A DNA stretch of 64,000 bases from Streptomyces albireticuli (GTDB taxonomy: Bacteria; Actinomycetota; Actinomycetes; Streptomycetales; Streptomycetaceae). Below the pieces are notes generated by a model that saw nothing but the letters and a program-made list of their open reading frames with translations, was not told where the DNA came from and ran no database searches. Within the stretch, counting starts at the first letter, position 1. Each line of letters opens with the position of its first letter. The stretch covers positions 208,280-272,279 of the forward strand of contig NZ_JAJQQS010000011.1 of assembly GCF_021228125.1 (NCBI RefSeq), read 5' to 3'. Shown piece by piece: positions 43,198 through 54,150 of this stretch. The translations under genes and the position numbers were made by a program.

Positions 43198-44943
43198 TTA
43201 CGCGGCCAGCAGCTTGCGCACCCGGTCCGCGCCCACGGCGAGGAGCAGCGTGGGCAGGCGCGGGCCGGTGTCCCGCCCGACCAGCAGGTGGTAGAGCAGG
43301 GCGAAGAAGGACCGCTGGGCGACCTTCAGCTCGGGCGTCGGCTTGGCGTCGGGCGTGAGCCCGGCCAGGACCTTCGGCACGCCGTAGACGAGCGTGGTGA
43401 GGCCGTCGAGCGACCAGTGCTCGTCGAGGCCGTCCAGGAGCAGTCGCAGCGAGGCGCGGGCCTCGTCGTCGAGGGCGGCGAGCGCCTCGGCGTCGGGCTC
43501 GGCCCGGACGACCGTGCGCGACTCGGCCGGGACCTGGGTGTTGATCCAGTGCTCGGCGCGGTCGAGCCGGGGGCGGGTCTCGTCCAGCGAGGTGACCGGG
43601 TTGGCCGGGTCCAGGTCGGAGAGGATCCGCAGGGTCTGCTCGTCGTGGCCGCCGGTGATGTCGACGACCGAGGCGAGCGTGCGGTACGGCAGCGGGCGCG
43701 GGGTCCGCGGCAGCTCACCGGCGGCGGTGCGGGCGGCACGGCTGTACGCGGCGGCGTCGGCGGGCAGCACCGTGCCGTCGGCGACCTTGGACTCCAGCTT
43801 GTCCCACTCGTCGTAGAGCCGCTGGATCTCCTGGTCGAAGGCGATCTTGAAGGACTGGTTGGGCTTGCGGCGGGCGTAGAGCCAGCGCAGCAGCGGCGCC
43901 TCCATGATCTTCAGCGCGTCGCCCGGCGTGGGCACGCCGCCCTTGGAGCTGGACATCTTGGCCATGCCGCTGATGCCGACGAAGGCGTACATCGGGCCGA
44001 TCGGCTGCTCGCCGCCGAAGACCTTGCGGACGATCTGGCCGCCGACGACGAAGGACGAGCCCGGCGAGGAGTGGTCGACGCCGGAGGGCTCGAAGATCAC
44101 GCCCTCGTAGGCCCAGCGCATCGGCCAGTCGACCTTCCAGACCAGCTTGCCGCGGTTGAACTCGCTCAGCAGCACGGTCTCGGAGTGCCCGCACACACAG
44201 GTGTACGCGAGCTCGGTGGACTCGTCGTCGTAGGCGGTGACGGTGGTGAGGTCGCGCTCGCAGACGCCGCAGTACGGCTTGTACGGGAAGTAGCCCGCGC
44301 CGGAGCCGCTGCCGTCGTCCTCGGCGGCGGCGCCGGAGCCCTCGGCGGCCTCCAGCTCGGCCTCGTCGACCGGCTTCTGCTGCTTCTGCTGCGGCTTCTT
44401 GCCGGCCGCGGCGGGGTCCTTCTTCGTCCGGTACTGGTCGAGGATGGCGTCGATGTCACCGCGGTGCTTCATCGCGTGCAGGATCTGCTCGCGGTAGACG
44501 CCCGAGGTGTACTGCTCGGTCTGGCTGATCGGGTCGTACTCGACGCCGAGCTCGGCCAGCGCCTCGACCATGGCCGCCTTGAAGTGCTCGGCCCAGTTCG
44601 GGTACGCCGAGCCGGCCGGGGCCGGGACCGAGGTCAGCGGCTTGCCGATGTGCTCGGCCCAGGACGCGTCGATGCCGGGGACGCCGTTGGGCACCTTGCG
44701 GTAGCGGTCGTAGTCGTCCCAGGAGATCAGGTGACGGACCTCGTGGCCGCGGCGGCGCATCTCGTCGGCGACCAGGTGCGGGGTCATGACCTCGCGGAGG
44801 TTGCCGAGGTGGATCGGGCCGGAGGGGGAGAGCCCGGAGGCCACGACGATCGGTTTGCCGGGGGCGCGGCGCTCCGCTTCGGCAATGACGTCGTCGGCGA
44901 AACGGGAGACCCAGTCGGCCTCGGTGCTCTGAGCCTGAGCCAC
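43198..44943 (-). CDS. lysS: Lysyl-tRNA synthetase, class I
   Basis: 581 residues from the GTG at 44943 (GGAAGGAAG upstream); an ATG at 44958 would add five residues. This is the class I (archaeal-type) enzyme, not the usual bacterial class II: HIGH-like SPSGPIHLGN at about 40-48 and KMSSSKG. A CxxC...CxC zinc-like cluster (CGVCERD...CVCGHS) and a disordered Lys/Gln/Ala/Glu linker (about 195-235) precede the catalytic second half. Divergent from argS, 159 bases apart. Confidence 0.96.
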   Translation of the reverse strand: MAQAQSTEADWVSRFADDVIAEAERRAPGKPIVVASGLSPSGPIHLGNLREVMTPHLVADEMRRRGHEVRHLISWDDYDRYRKVPNGVPGIDASWAEHIGKPLTSVPAPAGSAYPNWAEHFKAAMVEALAELGVEYDPISQTEQYTSGVYREQILHAMKHRGDIDAILDQYRTKKDPAAAGKKPQQKQQKPVDEAELEAAEGSGAAAEDDGSGSGAGYFPYKPYCGVCERDLTTVTAYDDESTELAYTCVCGHSETVLLSEFNRGKLVWKVDWPMRWAYEGVIFEPSGVDHSSPGSSFVVGGQIVRKVFGGEQPIGPMYAFVGISGMAKMSSSKGGVPTPGDALKIMEAPLLRWLYARRKPNQSFKIAFDQEIQRLYDEWDKLESKVADGTVLPADAAAYSRAARTAAGELPRTPRPLPYRTLASVVDITGGHDEQTLRILSDLDPANPVTSLDETRPRLDRAEHWINTQVPAESRTVVRAEPDAEALAALDDEARASLRLLLDGLDEHWSLDGLTTLVYGVPKVLAGLTPDAKPTPELKVAQRSFFALLYHLLVGRDTGPRLPTLLLAVGADRVRKLLAA

Positions 44944-45102
44944 GGCACTTCCTTCCATACGGTCCTGGCATGACCATTGTCCCAGACGAAAGGCGTGGCC
45001 CCGGGGTTGCCCGGGGTGCGGCGAAATCACCGAGGGGCCGTGGTACACGCATGGGATACTCGGTGGGACCTTCATGCCGCCTACCGGAATGGCACCCACC
45101 CC

Positions 45103-46857
<1,755 letters not shown>

Positions 46858-46882
46858 TCCACCGGACCGGGGGCGGGGCGGG

Positions 46883-47443
46883 TCAGCCCGCCCTCAGTTC
46901 GAACCACATCAGCTTGCCGACCAGCCCCTGCGGCTGGTCCCGCAGCGCGAACCCGCCCCAGCTGTCGGCGCAGGTCATCACCAGTCCCAGCCCGCGCCCC
47001 TGCTCGGCCTCGCCGTCCGGGATCGCGGCCCTGGCGGGCGCCGGGAGCTTGGGGTTGGTGTCCCAGACGCTCACCCGTACCCGCTCCCCCTCGCCCCTCA
47101 CCCGCACCGAGGCGGGGCCGTCGGAGTAGCGGTAGGCGTTGGTGAGCAGTTCGGAGGTCAGCAGCTCGGCGGTGTCGGCCACGGCGGCGAAGCCGTGCTG
47201 CTGGAAGATCGTGCGGAGGGTGCGCCGTGCGATGCAGGGGGCCAGCGGGTCCCGGGGGACCTGAAGGGTGTACTCCCAGTCGTCGGCCTCTTCCGGAGCG
47301 GCCCGCTCCGAACCGGCCCGCTCCGGGCCGGTGTTCCCGGCGTCGTCCTTCCCGACGCCGTCCTTCTCAGGGCCGTCCTTCTCAGGGCCGTCCTTCTCAG
47401 GGCTGTGCTTCTCGGGGCTGTCCTTCTCGGGGTCGTCGCCCAT
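46883..47443 (-). CDS. ATP-binding anti-sigma/regulatory protein (HATPase_c_2)
   Basis: 186 residues from the ATG at 47443 with GGAGG seven bases upstream. The N-terminal 30 residues are a PEKDG/PEKDS pentapeptide repeat. The rest is an RsbW/SpoIIAB-like GHKL domain: ELLTSELLTNAYRYSDGPASVRVR (N box), RVSVWDTNPKLP (G1) and GRGLGLVMTCADSWG (G2). Such orphan proteins are numerous in Streptomyces and may bind anti-sigma antagonists; partners unknown. The regulatory kinase activity is not certain. Confidence 0.9.
   Translation of the reverse strand: MGDDPEKDSPEKHSPEKDGPEKDGPEKDGVGKDDAGNTGPERAGSERAAPEEADDWEYTLQVPRDPLAPCIARRTLRTIFQQHGFAAVADTAELLTSELLTNAYRYSDGPASVRVRGEGERVRVSVWDTNPKLPAPARAAIPDGEAEQGRGLGLVMTCADSWGGFALRDQPQGLVGKLMWFELRAG
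47358..47432. repeat. Five copies of a 15-bp tandem repeat
   Basis: Units ccgtccttctcaggg at 47358, 47373 and 47388, then variants ctgtgcttctcgggg and ctgtccttctcgggg at 47403 and 47418. In frame, encoding PEKDG-type pentapeptides at the N-terminus of the ATP-binding protein. Confidence 0.95.
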
Positions 47444-47606
47444 GCCCGCGCCTCCGTGGAGTGAGTGGCGTGGCACACACCGTAGAGCATCGGCTCCCCC
47501 CGCGTGGCCGCGGGAGCCCGGGGACGCGAAGAGCCGGGAGCGACCGTACGGATACGGTCCCACCCGGCTCCCTCGGATCCGCCGGCGGTCGAAAAGCCGC
47601 CGCCGG

Positions 47607-48599
47607 TCAGAGCTGCCGCGCGACCTCGGTCGCCCAGTAGGTCAGGATCATGTTCGCCCCGGCCCGCTTGACGCCGGTGAGGGTCTCCATGATCGCCCGG
47701 TCGCGGTCGATCCAGCCGTTGGCCGCCGCGGCCTCGACCATCGCGTACTCGCCGGAGATCTGGTAGGCGGCGACGGGCACGTCCACCGCCTTCGCGACCT
47801 CGGCCAGGATGTCCAGGTACGGCAGGGCCGGCTTGACCATGACCATGTCCGCGCCCTCGGCGAGGTCGAGCGCGAGCTCGCGCAGCGACTCCCGGGCGTT
47901 GGCCGGGTCCTGCTGGTACGTCTTGCGGTCGCCCTGGAGCGACGAGCCGACGGCCTCCCGGAAGGGGCCGTAGAACGCGGAGGCGTACTTCGCGGTGTAG
48001 GCCAGGACCGAGACGTCCTCGTGGCCGGTCTGGTCGAGCGCGTCACGGATGACGCCGACCTGACCGTCCATCATGCCGCTGGGGCCGACCACATGGACGC
48101 CGGCGTCCGCCTGGACCTGCGCCATCTCGGCGTAGCGCTCCAGGGTGGCGTCGTTGTCCACCCGGCCCTCGGAGTCGAGGACCCCGCAGTGGCCGTGGTC
48201 GGTGTACTCGTCCAGGCACAGGTCGGACATGATGACGAGGTCGTCGCCGACCTCGGCCTTCACATCCCGGATGGCGACCTGGAGGATGCCGTCGGGGTCG
48301 GTGCCGGCGGTGCCGACCGCGTCCTTCTTGGCGTCCTCGGGCACCCCGAAGAGCATGATCCCGGAGACCCCGGCCGCCAGCGCCTCGACGGCCGCCTTCC
48401 GCAGGGTGTCACGGGTGTGCTGGACGACCCCGGGCATGGCGGAGATCGGCACCGGCTCCCGGGCGCCCTCCCGCACGAAGGCGGGAAGGATCAGGTCGGC
48501 CGGGTGCAGGCGGGTCTCCGCGACCATGCGGCGCATGGCGGGGGTGGTGCGCAGGCGCCGGGGGCGGGCCCCCGGGAACGTGCCGTACGTGGTGCTCAA
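47607..48599 (-). CDS. hemB: Delta-aminolevulinic acid dehydratase (porphobilinogen synthase)
   Basis: 330 residues. The TTG start overlaps the hemD stop (TTGA at 48599-48596), with AAGGG upstream. It condenses two aminolevulinate molecules. Active-site lysines lie in LAYTAKYASAFYGPF and MVMVKPALPYLDI; the metal segment reads DLCLDEYTDHGHCG, lacking the middle Cys of the classical zinc triad. Last gene of rex-hemA-hemC-hemD-hemB. Confidence 0.97.
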   Translation of the reverse strand: MSTTYGTFPGARPRRLRTTPAMRRMVAETRLHPADLILPAFVREGAREPVPISAMPGVVQHTRDTLRKAAVEALAAGVSGIMLFGVPEDAKKDAVGTAGTDPDGILQVAIRDVKAEVGDDLVIMSDLCLDEYTDHGHCGVLDSEGRVDNDATLERYAEMAQVQADAGVHVVGPSGMMDGQVGVIRDALDQTGHEDVSVLAYTAKYASAFYGPFREAVGSSLQGDRKTYQQDPANARESLRELALDLAEGADMVMVKPALPYLDILAEVAKAVDVPVAAYQISGEYAMVEAAAANGWIDRDRAIMETLTGVKRAGANMILTYWATEVARQL

Positions 48600-50257
48600 C
48601 TCCGTGCCCTTCTACGCGATCCGGGCCGCCGCTCGCTCGGGCGCGTGACCGGGTCGCCGGCCTCCAGGGCCGCGTCGCGCCGGGCCGCGCCGAAGTCCGC
48701 GAGCGCCTCGGCGAGCTTGTGCACCGAGGGCTCGGGCGACAGCACGTCCACCCGCAGGCCGTGTTCCTCCGCGGTCTTCGCGGTGGCCGGGCCGATGCAG
48801 GCGATGACGGTGACATTGTGCGGCTTGCCGGCGATGCCGACCAGGTTCCGCACCGTGCTGGACGAGGTGAACAGGACCGCGTCGAAGCCACCGCCCTTGA
48901 TCGCCTCACGGGTCTCGGCCGGCGGCGGCGAGGCCCGGACGGTCCGGTAGGCGGTGACGTCGTCGACCTCCCAGCCCAGCTCGATCAGACCCGCGACCAG
49001 GGTCTCGGTGGCGATGTCGGCGCGCGGCAGGAAGACGCGGTCGATCGGGTCGAAGACCGGGTCGTAGGGCGGCCAGTCCTCCAGCAGGCCGGCGGCCGAC
49101 TGCTCGCCGGACGGCACGAGATCGGGCTTCACACCGAACTCGATCAGCGACCTGGCGGTCTGCTCGCCGACGGCCGCGACCTTGATGCCGGCGAAGGCGC
49201 GCGCGTCGAGCCCGTACTCCTCGAACTTCTCGCGCACCGCCTTGACGGCGTTGACGGAGGTGAAGGCGATCCACTCGTAGCGGCCGGTGACCAGGCCCTT
49301 GACCGCGCGCTCCATCTGCTGCGGGGTGCGCGGCGGCTCGACCGCGATGGTCGGGACCTCGCTGGGCACGGCGCCGTACGAACGGAGCTGGTCGGAGAGC
49401 GAGGCGGCCTGCTCCTTGGTGCGCGGCACGAGGACGTTCCAGCCGAACAGCGGCTTGGACTCGAACCACGAGAGCTGGTCGCGCTGCGCGGCCGCGCTGC
49501 GCTCGCCGACCACGGCTATGACGGGCTGGCCGCCGTCCGGGGAGGGCAGGACCTTCGCCGCCTTGAGGACCTGGGCGAGGCTGCCCAGGGTGGCGGTCCA
49601 GGTGCGCTGGCGGGTGGTGGTGCCGGCGACGGTGACGGTCATCGGGGTGTCGGGCTTCCGCCCGGCGGAGACCAGCTCGGCGGCGGCCGCGACGACCGAG
49701 TCGAGGGTGGTCGAGACGACTGCCGTGACCTCGCTCGCGCCGACCTCGGCCCAGCAGGTGGCCGAGGCGGTGCGGGCGTCCACGAAGCGGACGTCCGCGC
49801 GGCCCTTGCCGTCCCGCAGCGGCACACCGGCGTAGGCGGGCACGCCGACGGCCGTGGCGACGCCCGGCACCACCTCGAAGGTGATGCCCTCGGTGGCGCA
49901 GGCCAGCATCTCGTCGGCGGCGTTGCCGTCGAGGCCCGGGTCGCCGAGGACGGCACGGACGACCCGCCTGCCACCGCGCGCGGCCGTCATGACAAGATTG
50001 GCGGTGTCCCGAAGGACAGGTACTTCCGGAGTACCGACGGTTTTTGATGACTCGTCAGTAACCGTCTGCGCAGGCATGTCCACATGGGCGCGCGCGTGCG
50101 CGCGCACCACGTCGAGCACCTGCGGATCGGCGATCAGGACGTCCGCTGCCGCGAGTGCCTCCACGGCGCGCAGCGTCAGCAGTCCCGGGTCTCCGGGGCC
50201 GGCACCGAGAAAGGTGACGTGCCCGTGCACGGGGTGGTTCGGGGCGGTGGGGTTCAA
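48596..50257 (-). CDS. hemD: Uroporphyrinogen-III synthase fused to a methyltransferase-like domain
   Basis: 553 residues, TTG start overlapping the hemC stop (TTGA at 50257-50254). Residues about 10-250 are a SUMT (CobA)-type tetrapyrrole methylase fold with the SAM loop LGAGPGDPGLLTLRA, but the usual GGDPFVFGRGGEE motif is replaced by VLGDPGLDGNAADE. Residues about 265-530 are the HemD synthase (NVLVPRTKEQAASLSDQL, FTSVNAVKAVREKF, VAAVGEQTARSL, FTSSSTVRNLV). HemD closes hydroxymethylbilane to uroporphyrinogen III. The methylase may be weak or inactive; a family-wide trait of Streptomyces fusions cannot be excluded. Confidence 0.94.
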   Translation of the reverse strand: MNPTAPNHPVHGHVTFLGAGPGDPGLLTLRAVEALAAADVLIADPQVLDVVRAHARAHVDMPAQTVTDESSKTVGTPEVPVLRDTANLVMTAARGGRRVVRAVLGDPGLDGNAADEMLACATEGITFEVVPGVATAVGVPAYAGVPLRDGKGRADVRFVDARTASATCWAEVGASEVTAVVSTTLDSVVAAAAELVSAGRKPDTPMTVTVAGTTTRQRTWTATLGSLAQVLKAAKVLPSPDGGQPVIAVVGERSAAAQRDQLSWFESKPLFGWNVLVPRTKEQAASLSDQLRSYGAVPSEVPTIAVEPPRTPQQMERAVKGLVTGRYEWIAFTSVNAVKAVREKFEEYGLDARAFAGIKVAAVGEQTARSLIEFGVKPDLVPSGEQSAAGLLEDWPPYDPVFDPIDRVFLPRADIATETLVAGLIELGWEVDDVTAYRTVRASPPPAETREAIKGGGFDAVLFTSSSTVRNLVGIAGKPHNVTVIACIGPATAKTAEEHGLRVDVLSPEPSVHKLAEALADFGAARRDAALEAGDPVTRPSERRPGSRRRARS

Positions 50258-51222
50258 AGTGCTCGCTCCCCCATAAGACCGGCCGCACCCTTGTCGAGCA
50301 TCGCTGCGGCGAGCTCGCGGCCCAGGGCCACGGCTTCCTCGCTGGACGACGGCACGGGGCCGGTGGTGGACAGCTGCACCAGCGTCTTGCCGTCGGTCGA
50401 GCCGACGACGCCGCGCAGGCGCATTTCGGTGACAACCTGCCCGTCAACCAACAGGTCGGCCAACGCACCCACGGGTGCGGAGCAGCCGGCCTCCAGGGCG
50501 GCGAGCAGGGATCGCTCGGCGGTCACGGCGACCCGGGTGTACGGGTCGTCGAGCTCGGCGAGCCGGGCGACGAGCTGCGCGTTGGTCGCTGCGCACTCGA
50601 CTGCCAGGGCCCCCTGGCCGGGGGCGGGCAGAACTGCGTCGGGCTCGAGGAACTGGGTGACGTCCTCGGTCCGGCCGATTCGGGCGAGACCGGCGGCGGC
50701 CAGCACGACGGCGTCGAGCTCCCCACCGGTGACGAAGCCGATGCGGGTGTCGATGTTGCCGCGGATCGGCACGGTCTCGATCTCGAGGCCGAGCGACCGC
50801 GCCCAGGCGTTGAGCTGCGCCGTGCGGCGCGGCGAACCGGTGCCGATCCGGGCGCCCTTCGGCAGCTGCTCGAAGGTCAGCCCGTCCCGGGCGATCAGCA
50901 CGTCGCGCGGGTCCTCACGGACCGGGATCGCCGCCAGGACGAGGTCGTCCGGCTGCGCGGTCGGCAGGTCCTTCAGCGAGTGCACGGCGAGGTCGATCTC
51001 GTCCGCGAGCAGCGCGTCGCGCAGCGCGGAGACGAAGACCCCGGTGCCGCCGATCTGCGCGAGGGACTCGCGCGAGACGTCGCCGTAGGTGGTGATCTCG
51101 ACCAGCTCCACCGGGCGGCCGGTCAGCTGCCGCACGGTCTCCGCCACCTGCCCGGACTGGGCCATGGCGAGCTTGCTCCGGCGGGTGCCGAGGCGCAGCG
51201 GGCGCGTAGAGGTGTCGGTCAT
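50254..51222 (-). CDS. hemC: Hydroxymethylbilane synthase (porphobilinogen deaminase)
   Basis: 322 residues. ATG overlaps the hemA stop (ATGA at 51222-51219), with GGGAG upstream. It polymerises four porphobilinogens on a dipyrromethane cofactor bound by Cys247 in LEAGCSAPVG. LGTRRSKLAMAQ, VHSLKDLPT, GTGSPRRTAQL and PIRGNIDTR are the catalytic loops. Co-transcribed in the rex operon. Confidence 0.97.
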   Translation of the reverse strand: MTDTSTRPLRLGTRRSKLAMAQSGQVAETVRQLTGRPVELVEITTYGDVSRESLAQIGGTGVFVSALRDALLADEIDLAVHSLKDLPTAQPDDLVLAAIPVREDPRDVLIARDGLTFEQLPKGARIGTGSPRRTAQLNAWARSLGLEIETVPIRGNIDTRIGFVTGGELDAVVLAAAGLARIGRTEDVTQFLEPDAVLPAPGQGALAVECAATNAQLVARLAELDDPYTRVAVTAERSLLAALEAGCSAPVGALADLLVDGQVVTEMRLRGVVGSTDGKTLVQLSTTGPVPSSSEEAVALGRELAAAMLDKGAAGLMGERAL

Positions 51223-52655
51223 GCTGGCTCCCGTGCTGTGGTGTGCGTGTCGGCGCGCGAGTCGGCCCGGCTGACCGCGGCCACCGCCTGCGGGTCCAGG
51301 TCGAACAGCTCGCGCAGCGCGTCGGCGTAGCCGGCGCCGCCGGGGGTGGCGGCCAGCTCCTTGATGCGCACGGTCGGCGCGTGCAGGAGCTTGTCGACGA
51401 CACGGCGCACGGTCTGCGTGATCTCCGCGCGCTGCTTGTCGTCCAGGTCGGGCAGGCGGCCGTCGAGCCGGGCGATCTCGCTCGCGACGACGTCCGCGGC
51501 CATGGTGCGCAGGGCGACCACGGTGGGGGTGATGTGCGCGGCCCGCTGGGCGGCGCCGAAGGCGGCGACCTCGTCGGAGACGATGCCGCGCACCTGGTCG
51601 ACGTCGGCGGCCATGGGCGCGTCGGCGGACGCCTCGGCCAGCGACTCGATGTCGACGAGCCGGGTGCCCTCGATGCGGTGGGCGGCGGCGTCGATGTCGC
51701 GGGGCATGGCGAGGTCGAGCAGCGCGAGGGTCACGGCGCCCGGGGCCGCGGGGGCCGCGGCCGACGCGTCGCCGCTCTGCCGGGGCACGGCGGCGCCCCC
51801 GGGCGTACGGGCCGCGAGGGCGCCCCGTATGGCCTCGGCGGTCAGGACCAGGCCGGTCGCGCCCGTGCAGGACACCACGACATCGGCGCGCGAGAGCTCC
51901 TCGGCGACGGCCGTCATCTCCACGGCCTCGGCCGTGAACCCGGCGGCCCCGGGGCCGCCCGGCTCGGTGAGGATCGCGGCCAGGCGCCGGGCCCGCTCGG
52001 CGGTGCGGTTGGCGACGGCCACGTGCGCCACGCCCGCGCGCGCGAGCGTGGCCGCCGCGAGGGAGGACATCGAGCCCGCGCCGATGACGAGGGCGCGCTT
52101 GCCCAGGGCCCACTCGGGCACGGCGGCGCCGGCCGCGAGCTGCTCCAGGCCGAAGGTGACCAGGGACTGGCCGGCCCGGTCGATGCCCGTCTCGCTGTGG
52201 GCGCGCTTGCCGACCCGCAGGGCCTGCTGGAAGAGGTCGTTCAGCAGCCGGCCCGCGGTGTGCAGCTCCTGGCCGAGCGCGAGGGCGTCCTTGATCTGGC
52301 CGAGGATCTGGCCCTCGCCGACGACCATGGAGTCCAGCCCGCAGGCCACCGAGAACAGGTGGTGGACGGCCCGGTCCTCGTAGTGCACATAGAGATACGG
52401 AGTGAGCTCGTCCAGTCCGACGCCCGTGTGCTGGGCGAGCAGCGTGGACAGCTCGGCGACGCCCGCGTGGAACTTGTCCACGTCGGCGTAGAGCTCGATG
52501 CGGTTGCAGGTGCCCAGGACCGTCGCCTCGGTGGCGGGCTCCGCCGCGAGGGTGTCCTGGACGAGCTTGGCCTGCGCGTCACGCGTGAGGGCGGCGCGCT
52601 CCAGCACGCTCACCGGCGCGCTGCGGTGGCTCAGCCCGACGACGAGAAGGCTCAT
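51219..52655 (-). CDS. hemA: Glutamyl-tRNA reductase
   Basis: 478 residues. ATG overlaps the rex stop (ATGA at 52655-52652). First enzyme of the C5 pathway, reducing Glu-tRNA to glutamate-1-semialdehyde. Nucleophile Cys50 in TCNRIELY, VVGEGQILGQIKDAL, and the NADPH site VIGAGSMSSLAAATLARAG. An Ala/Gly/Pro-rich insertion (about residues 285-315) is within the NADPH domain. Coupling to rex puts haem synthesis under redox control. Confidence 0.97.
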   Translation of the reverse strand: MSLLVVGLSHRSAPVSVLERAALTRDAQAKLVQDTLAAEPATEATVLGTCNRIELYADVDKFHAGVAELSTLLAQHTGVGLDELTPYLYVHYEDRAVHHLFSVACGLDSMVVGEGQILGQIKDALALGQELHTAGRLLNDLFQQALRVGKRAHSETGIDRAGQSLVTFGLEQLAAGAAVPEWALGKRALVIGAGSMSSLAAATLARAGVAHVAVANRTAERARRLAAILTEPGGPGAAGFTAEAVEMTAVAEELSRADVVVSCTGATGLVLTAEAIRGALAARTPGGAAVPRQSGDASAAAPAAPGAVTLALLDLAMPRDIDAAAHRIEGTRLVDIESLAEASADAPMAADVDQVRGIVSDEVAAFGAAQRAAHITPTVVALRTMAADVVASEIARLDGRLPDLDDKQRAEITQTVRRVVDKLLHAPTVRIKELAATPGGAGYADALRELFDLDPQAVAAVSRADSRADTHTTAREPA

Positions 52656-53428
52656 GCCGGCATCACGGCGGGGACATCCCCGTCCGGGCCCTTCCGGCTC
52701 GCCGAGGAGCGCACGCCCGCACCCGAGCGGGCGGCCGCCGCGGGCGCGGCGGGGGACGGGCTGTCCTCGCCGGCCTTGCGCTGCTCGTGGAAGGCGAGGA
52801 TCTGGAGCTCGATGGAGAGGTCGACCTTACGGACGTCCACACCCTCCGGAACGGAGAGCACGGTGGGCGCGAAGTTGAGGATCGAGGTGACCCCGGCGGC
52901 GACGAGACGGTCGCAGACCTGCTGGGCGGCACCGGCGGGCGTGGCGATGACGCCGATGGACACACCGTTGTCGCTGATGATCGCTTCGAGCTCGTCGGTG
53001 TGCCGCACGGGCAGCCCGGCGACCGGCTTGCCGGCCATGGCCGGGTCCGCGTCGATCAGGGCGGCGACGCGGAAGCCACGGGACGCGAAGCCGCCGTAGT
53101 TGGCGAGCGCGGCGCCGAGGTTGCCGATGCCGACGATGACGACCGGCCAGTCCTGGGTCAGGCCGAGCTCACGGGAGATCTGGTAGACGAGGTACTCGAC
53201 GTCGTAGCCGACACCGCGGGTGCCGTACGAGCCGAGGTAGCTGAAGTCCTTGCGGAGCTTGGCGGAATTGACGCCCGCCGCGGTCGCGAGTTCCTCGGAG
53301 GAGACCGTGGGCACCGAGCGCTCGGAGAGCGCCGTCAGTGCGCGCAGATACAGCGGTAGCCGGGCGACGGTGGCCTCGGGAATCCCTCGGCTTCGGGTCG
53401 CCGGTCGGTGAGTTCGGCCAGTTGCCAC
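52652..53428 (-). CDS. rex: Redox-sensing transcriptional repressor Rex
   Basis: 258 residues, GTG at 53428 with GCAGGAG upstream. The N-terminal winged helix (IPEATVARLPLYLRALTALSERSVPTVSSEELATAAGVNSAKLRKDFSYLG region) is joined to a Rossmann domain with GIGNLG at 100-105. Rex leaves its operators when NADH is high and so induces respiratory genes. It is first in the rex-hemACDB operon and has its own operator upstream at 53504. A disordered Pro/Ala/Ser tail closes the protein. Confidence 0.98.
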   Translation of the reverse strand: MATGRTHRPATRSRGIPEATVARLPLYLRALTALSERSVPTVSSEELATAAGVNSAKLRKDFSYLGSYGTRGVGYDVEYLVYQISRELGLTQDWPVVIVGIGNLGAALANYGGFASRGFRVAALIDADPAMAGKPVAGLPVRHTDELEAIISDNGVSIGVIATPAGAAQQVCDRLVAAGVTSILNFAPTVLSVPEGVDVRKVDLSIELQILAFHEQRKAGEDSPSPAAPAAAARSGAGVRSSASRKGPDGDVPAVMPA

Positions 53429-53503
53429 GGTGCTCCTGCGGGTAGAGCGGGGCTGCGGGCGGCGCCTCGTCCCAGGACCGCCCCGTCGAACGCAGGCTAT
53501 GCC

Positions 53504-53523
53504 TTTGTGAACGCGTGCACAAA
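53504..53523. promoter_or_regulatory. Rex operator (ROP) upstream of rex
   Basis: TTTGTGAACGCGTGCACAAA is a near-perfect inverted repeat fitting TTGTGAA-N4-TTCACAA with one mismatch in the right half. It is 76 bases upstream of the rex start. Rex autoregulation through such a site is established in Streptomyces coelicolor. The surrounding gap 53429-53770 should also hold the promoter of the divergent glutaredoxin gene. Confidence 0.92.
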
Positions 53524-53770
53524 GATGGTGTCCGCTTTGTCCGGGCAAAGTGACCGGCGTCACGCCCGGTTTCGGCCCGATCCGGGAACCATCGGCCGCA
53601 CCGCCGCGACCGCCGTACGAGTGGGCGTCACCCCAAGGGTGCACCGACGGGAACACGCGCCCACACTCCCCGTCTCCCTGACCCCGCTCACCGACAAATC
53701 GACACATGATGGTAGTCGACTCAGGCACCCATTCGGGACGTTTCGATCCCCGGCGGACGGGCGCGGCACA

Positions 53771-54058
53771 ATGGCCGCCATGACTCCGCTGCTGGGCCGA
53801 CGCGCCCGTAAGAACCCCGCCGACAGCACGGTCACCCTGATCGGCAAGCCCGGTTGTCATCTCTGCGACGCCGCCGAGGCCGTCATCACCGAGGTCTGCG
53901 GCGAGCTGGGCGCCCGCTGGGAGAAGAAGGACATCACCCAGGACGAGGAACTGCACCGCAAGTACTGGGAGCAGATCCCGGTGGTCCTGGTGGACGGCGC
54001 GCAGCACGACTTCTGGCGGGTGGACCCGGTACGGCTGCGGCGCGCGCTCGGCGGATGA
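53771..54058 (+). CDS. Glutaredoxin-family protein
   Basis: 95 residues from the ATG at 53771; an ATG at 53780 is equally usable. Thioredoxin fold: VTLIGKPGCHLCDAAEAVI with a CHLC redox pair (Cys29, Cys32) and the cis-Pro segment QIPVVLVDG. Probably a thiol oxidoreductase. Divergent from rex, a conserved neighbourhood in Streptomyces. Confidence 0.92.
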   Translation: MAAMTPLLGRRARKNPADSTVTLIGKPGCHLCDAAEAVITEVCGELGARWEKKDITQDEELHRKYWEQIPVVLVDGAQHDFWRVDPVRLRRALGG

Positions 54059-54150
54059 CGCGCGGGGAGTAACCGGACCGTCGCAGGATGTTCACACCGT
54101 CGCATCGTCCCGACTCCGGTTACCCCGAACACACTGGCTATGCTCCCCAT

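Noticed and set aside
54081..54096. A Rex site near TTCACA upstream of the HAD gene
   Set aside because: The left half has only two matching bases.
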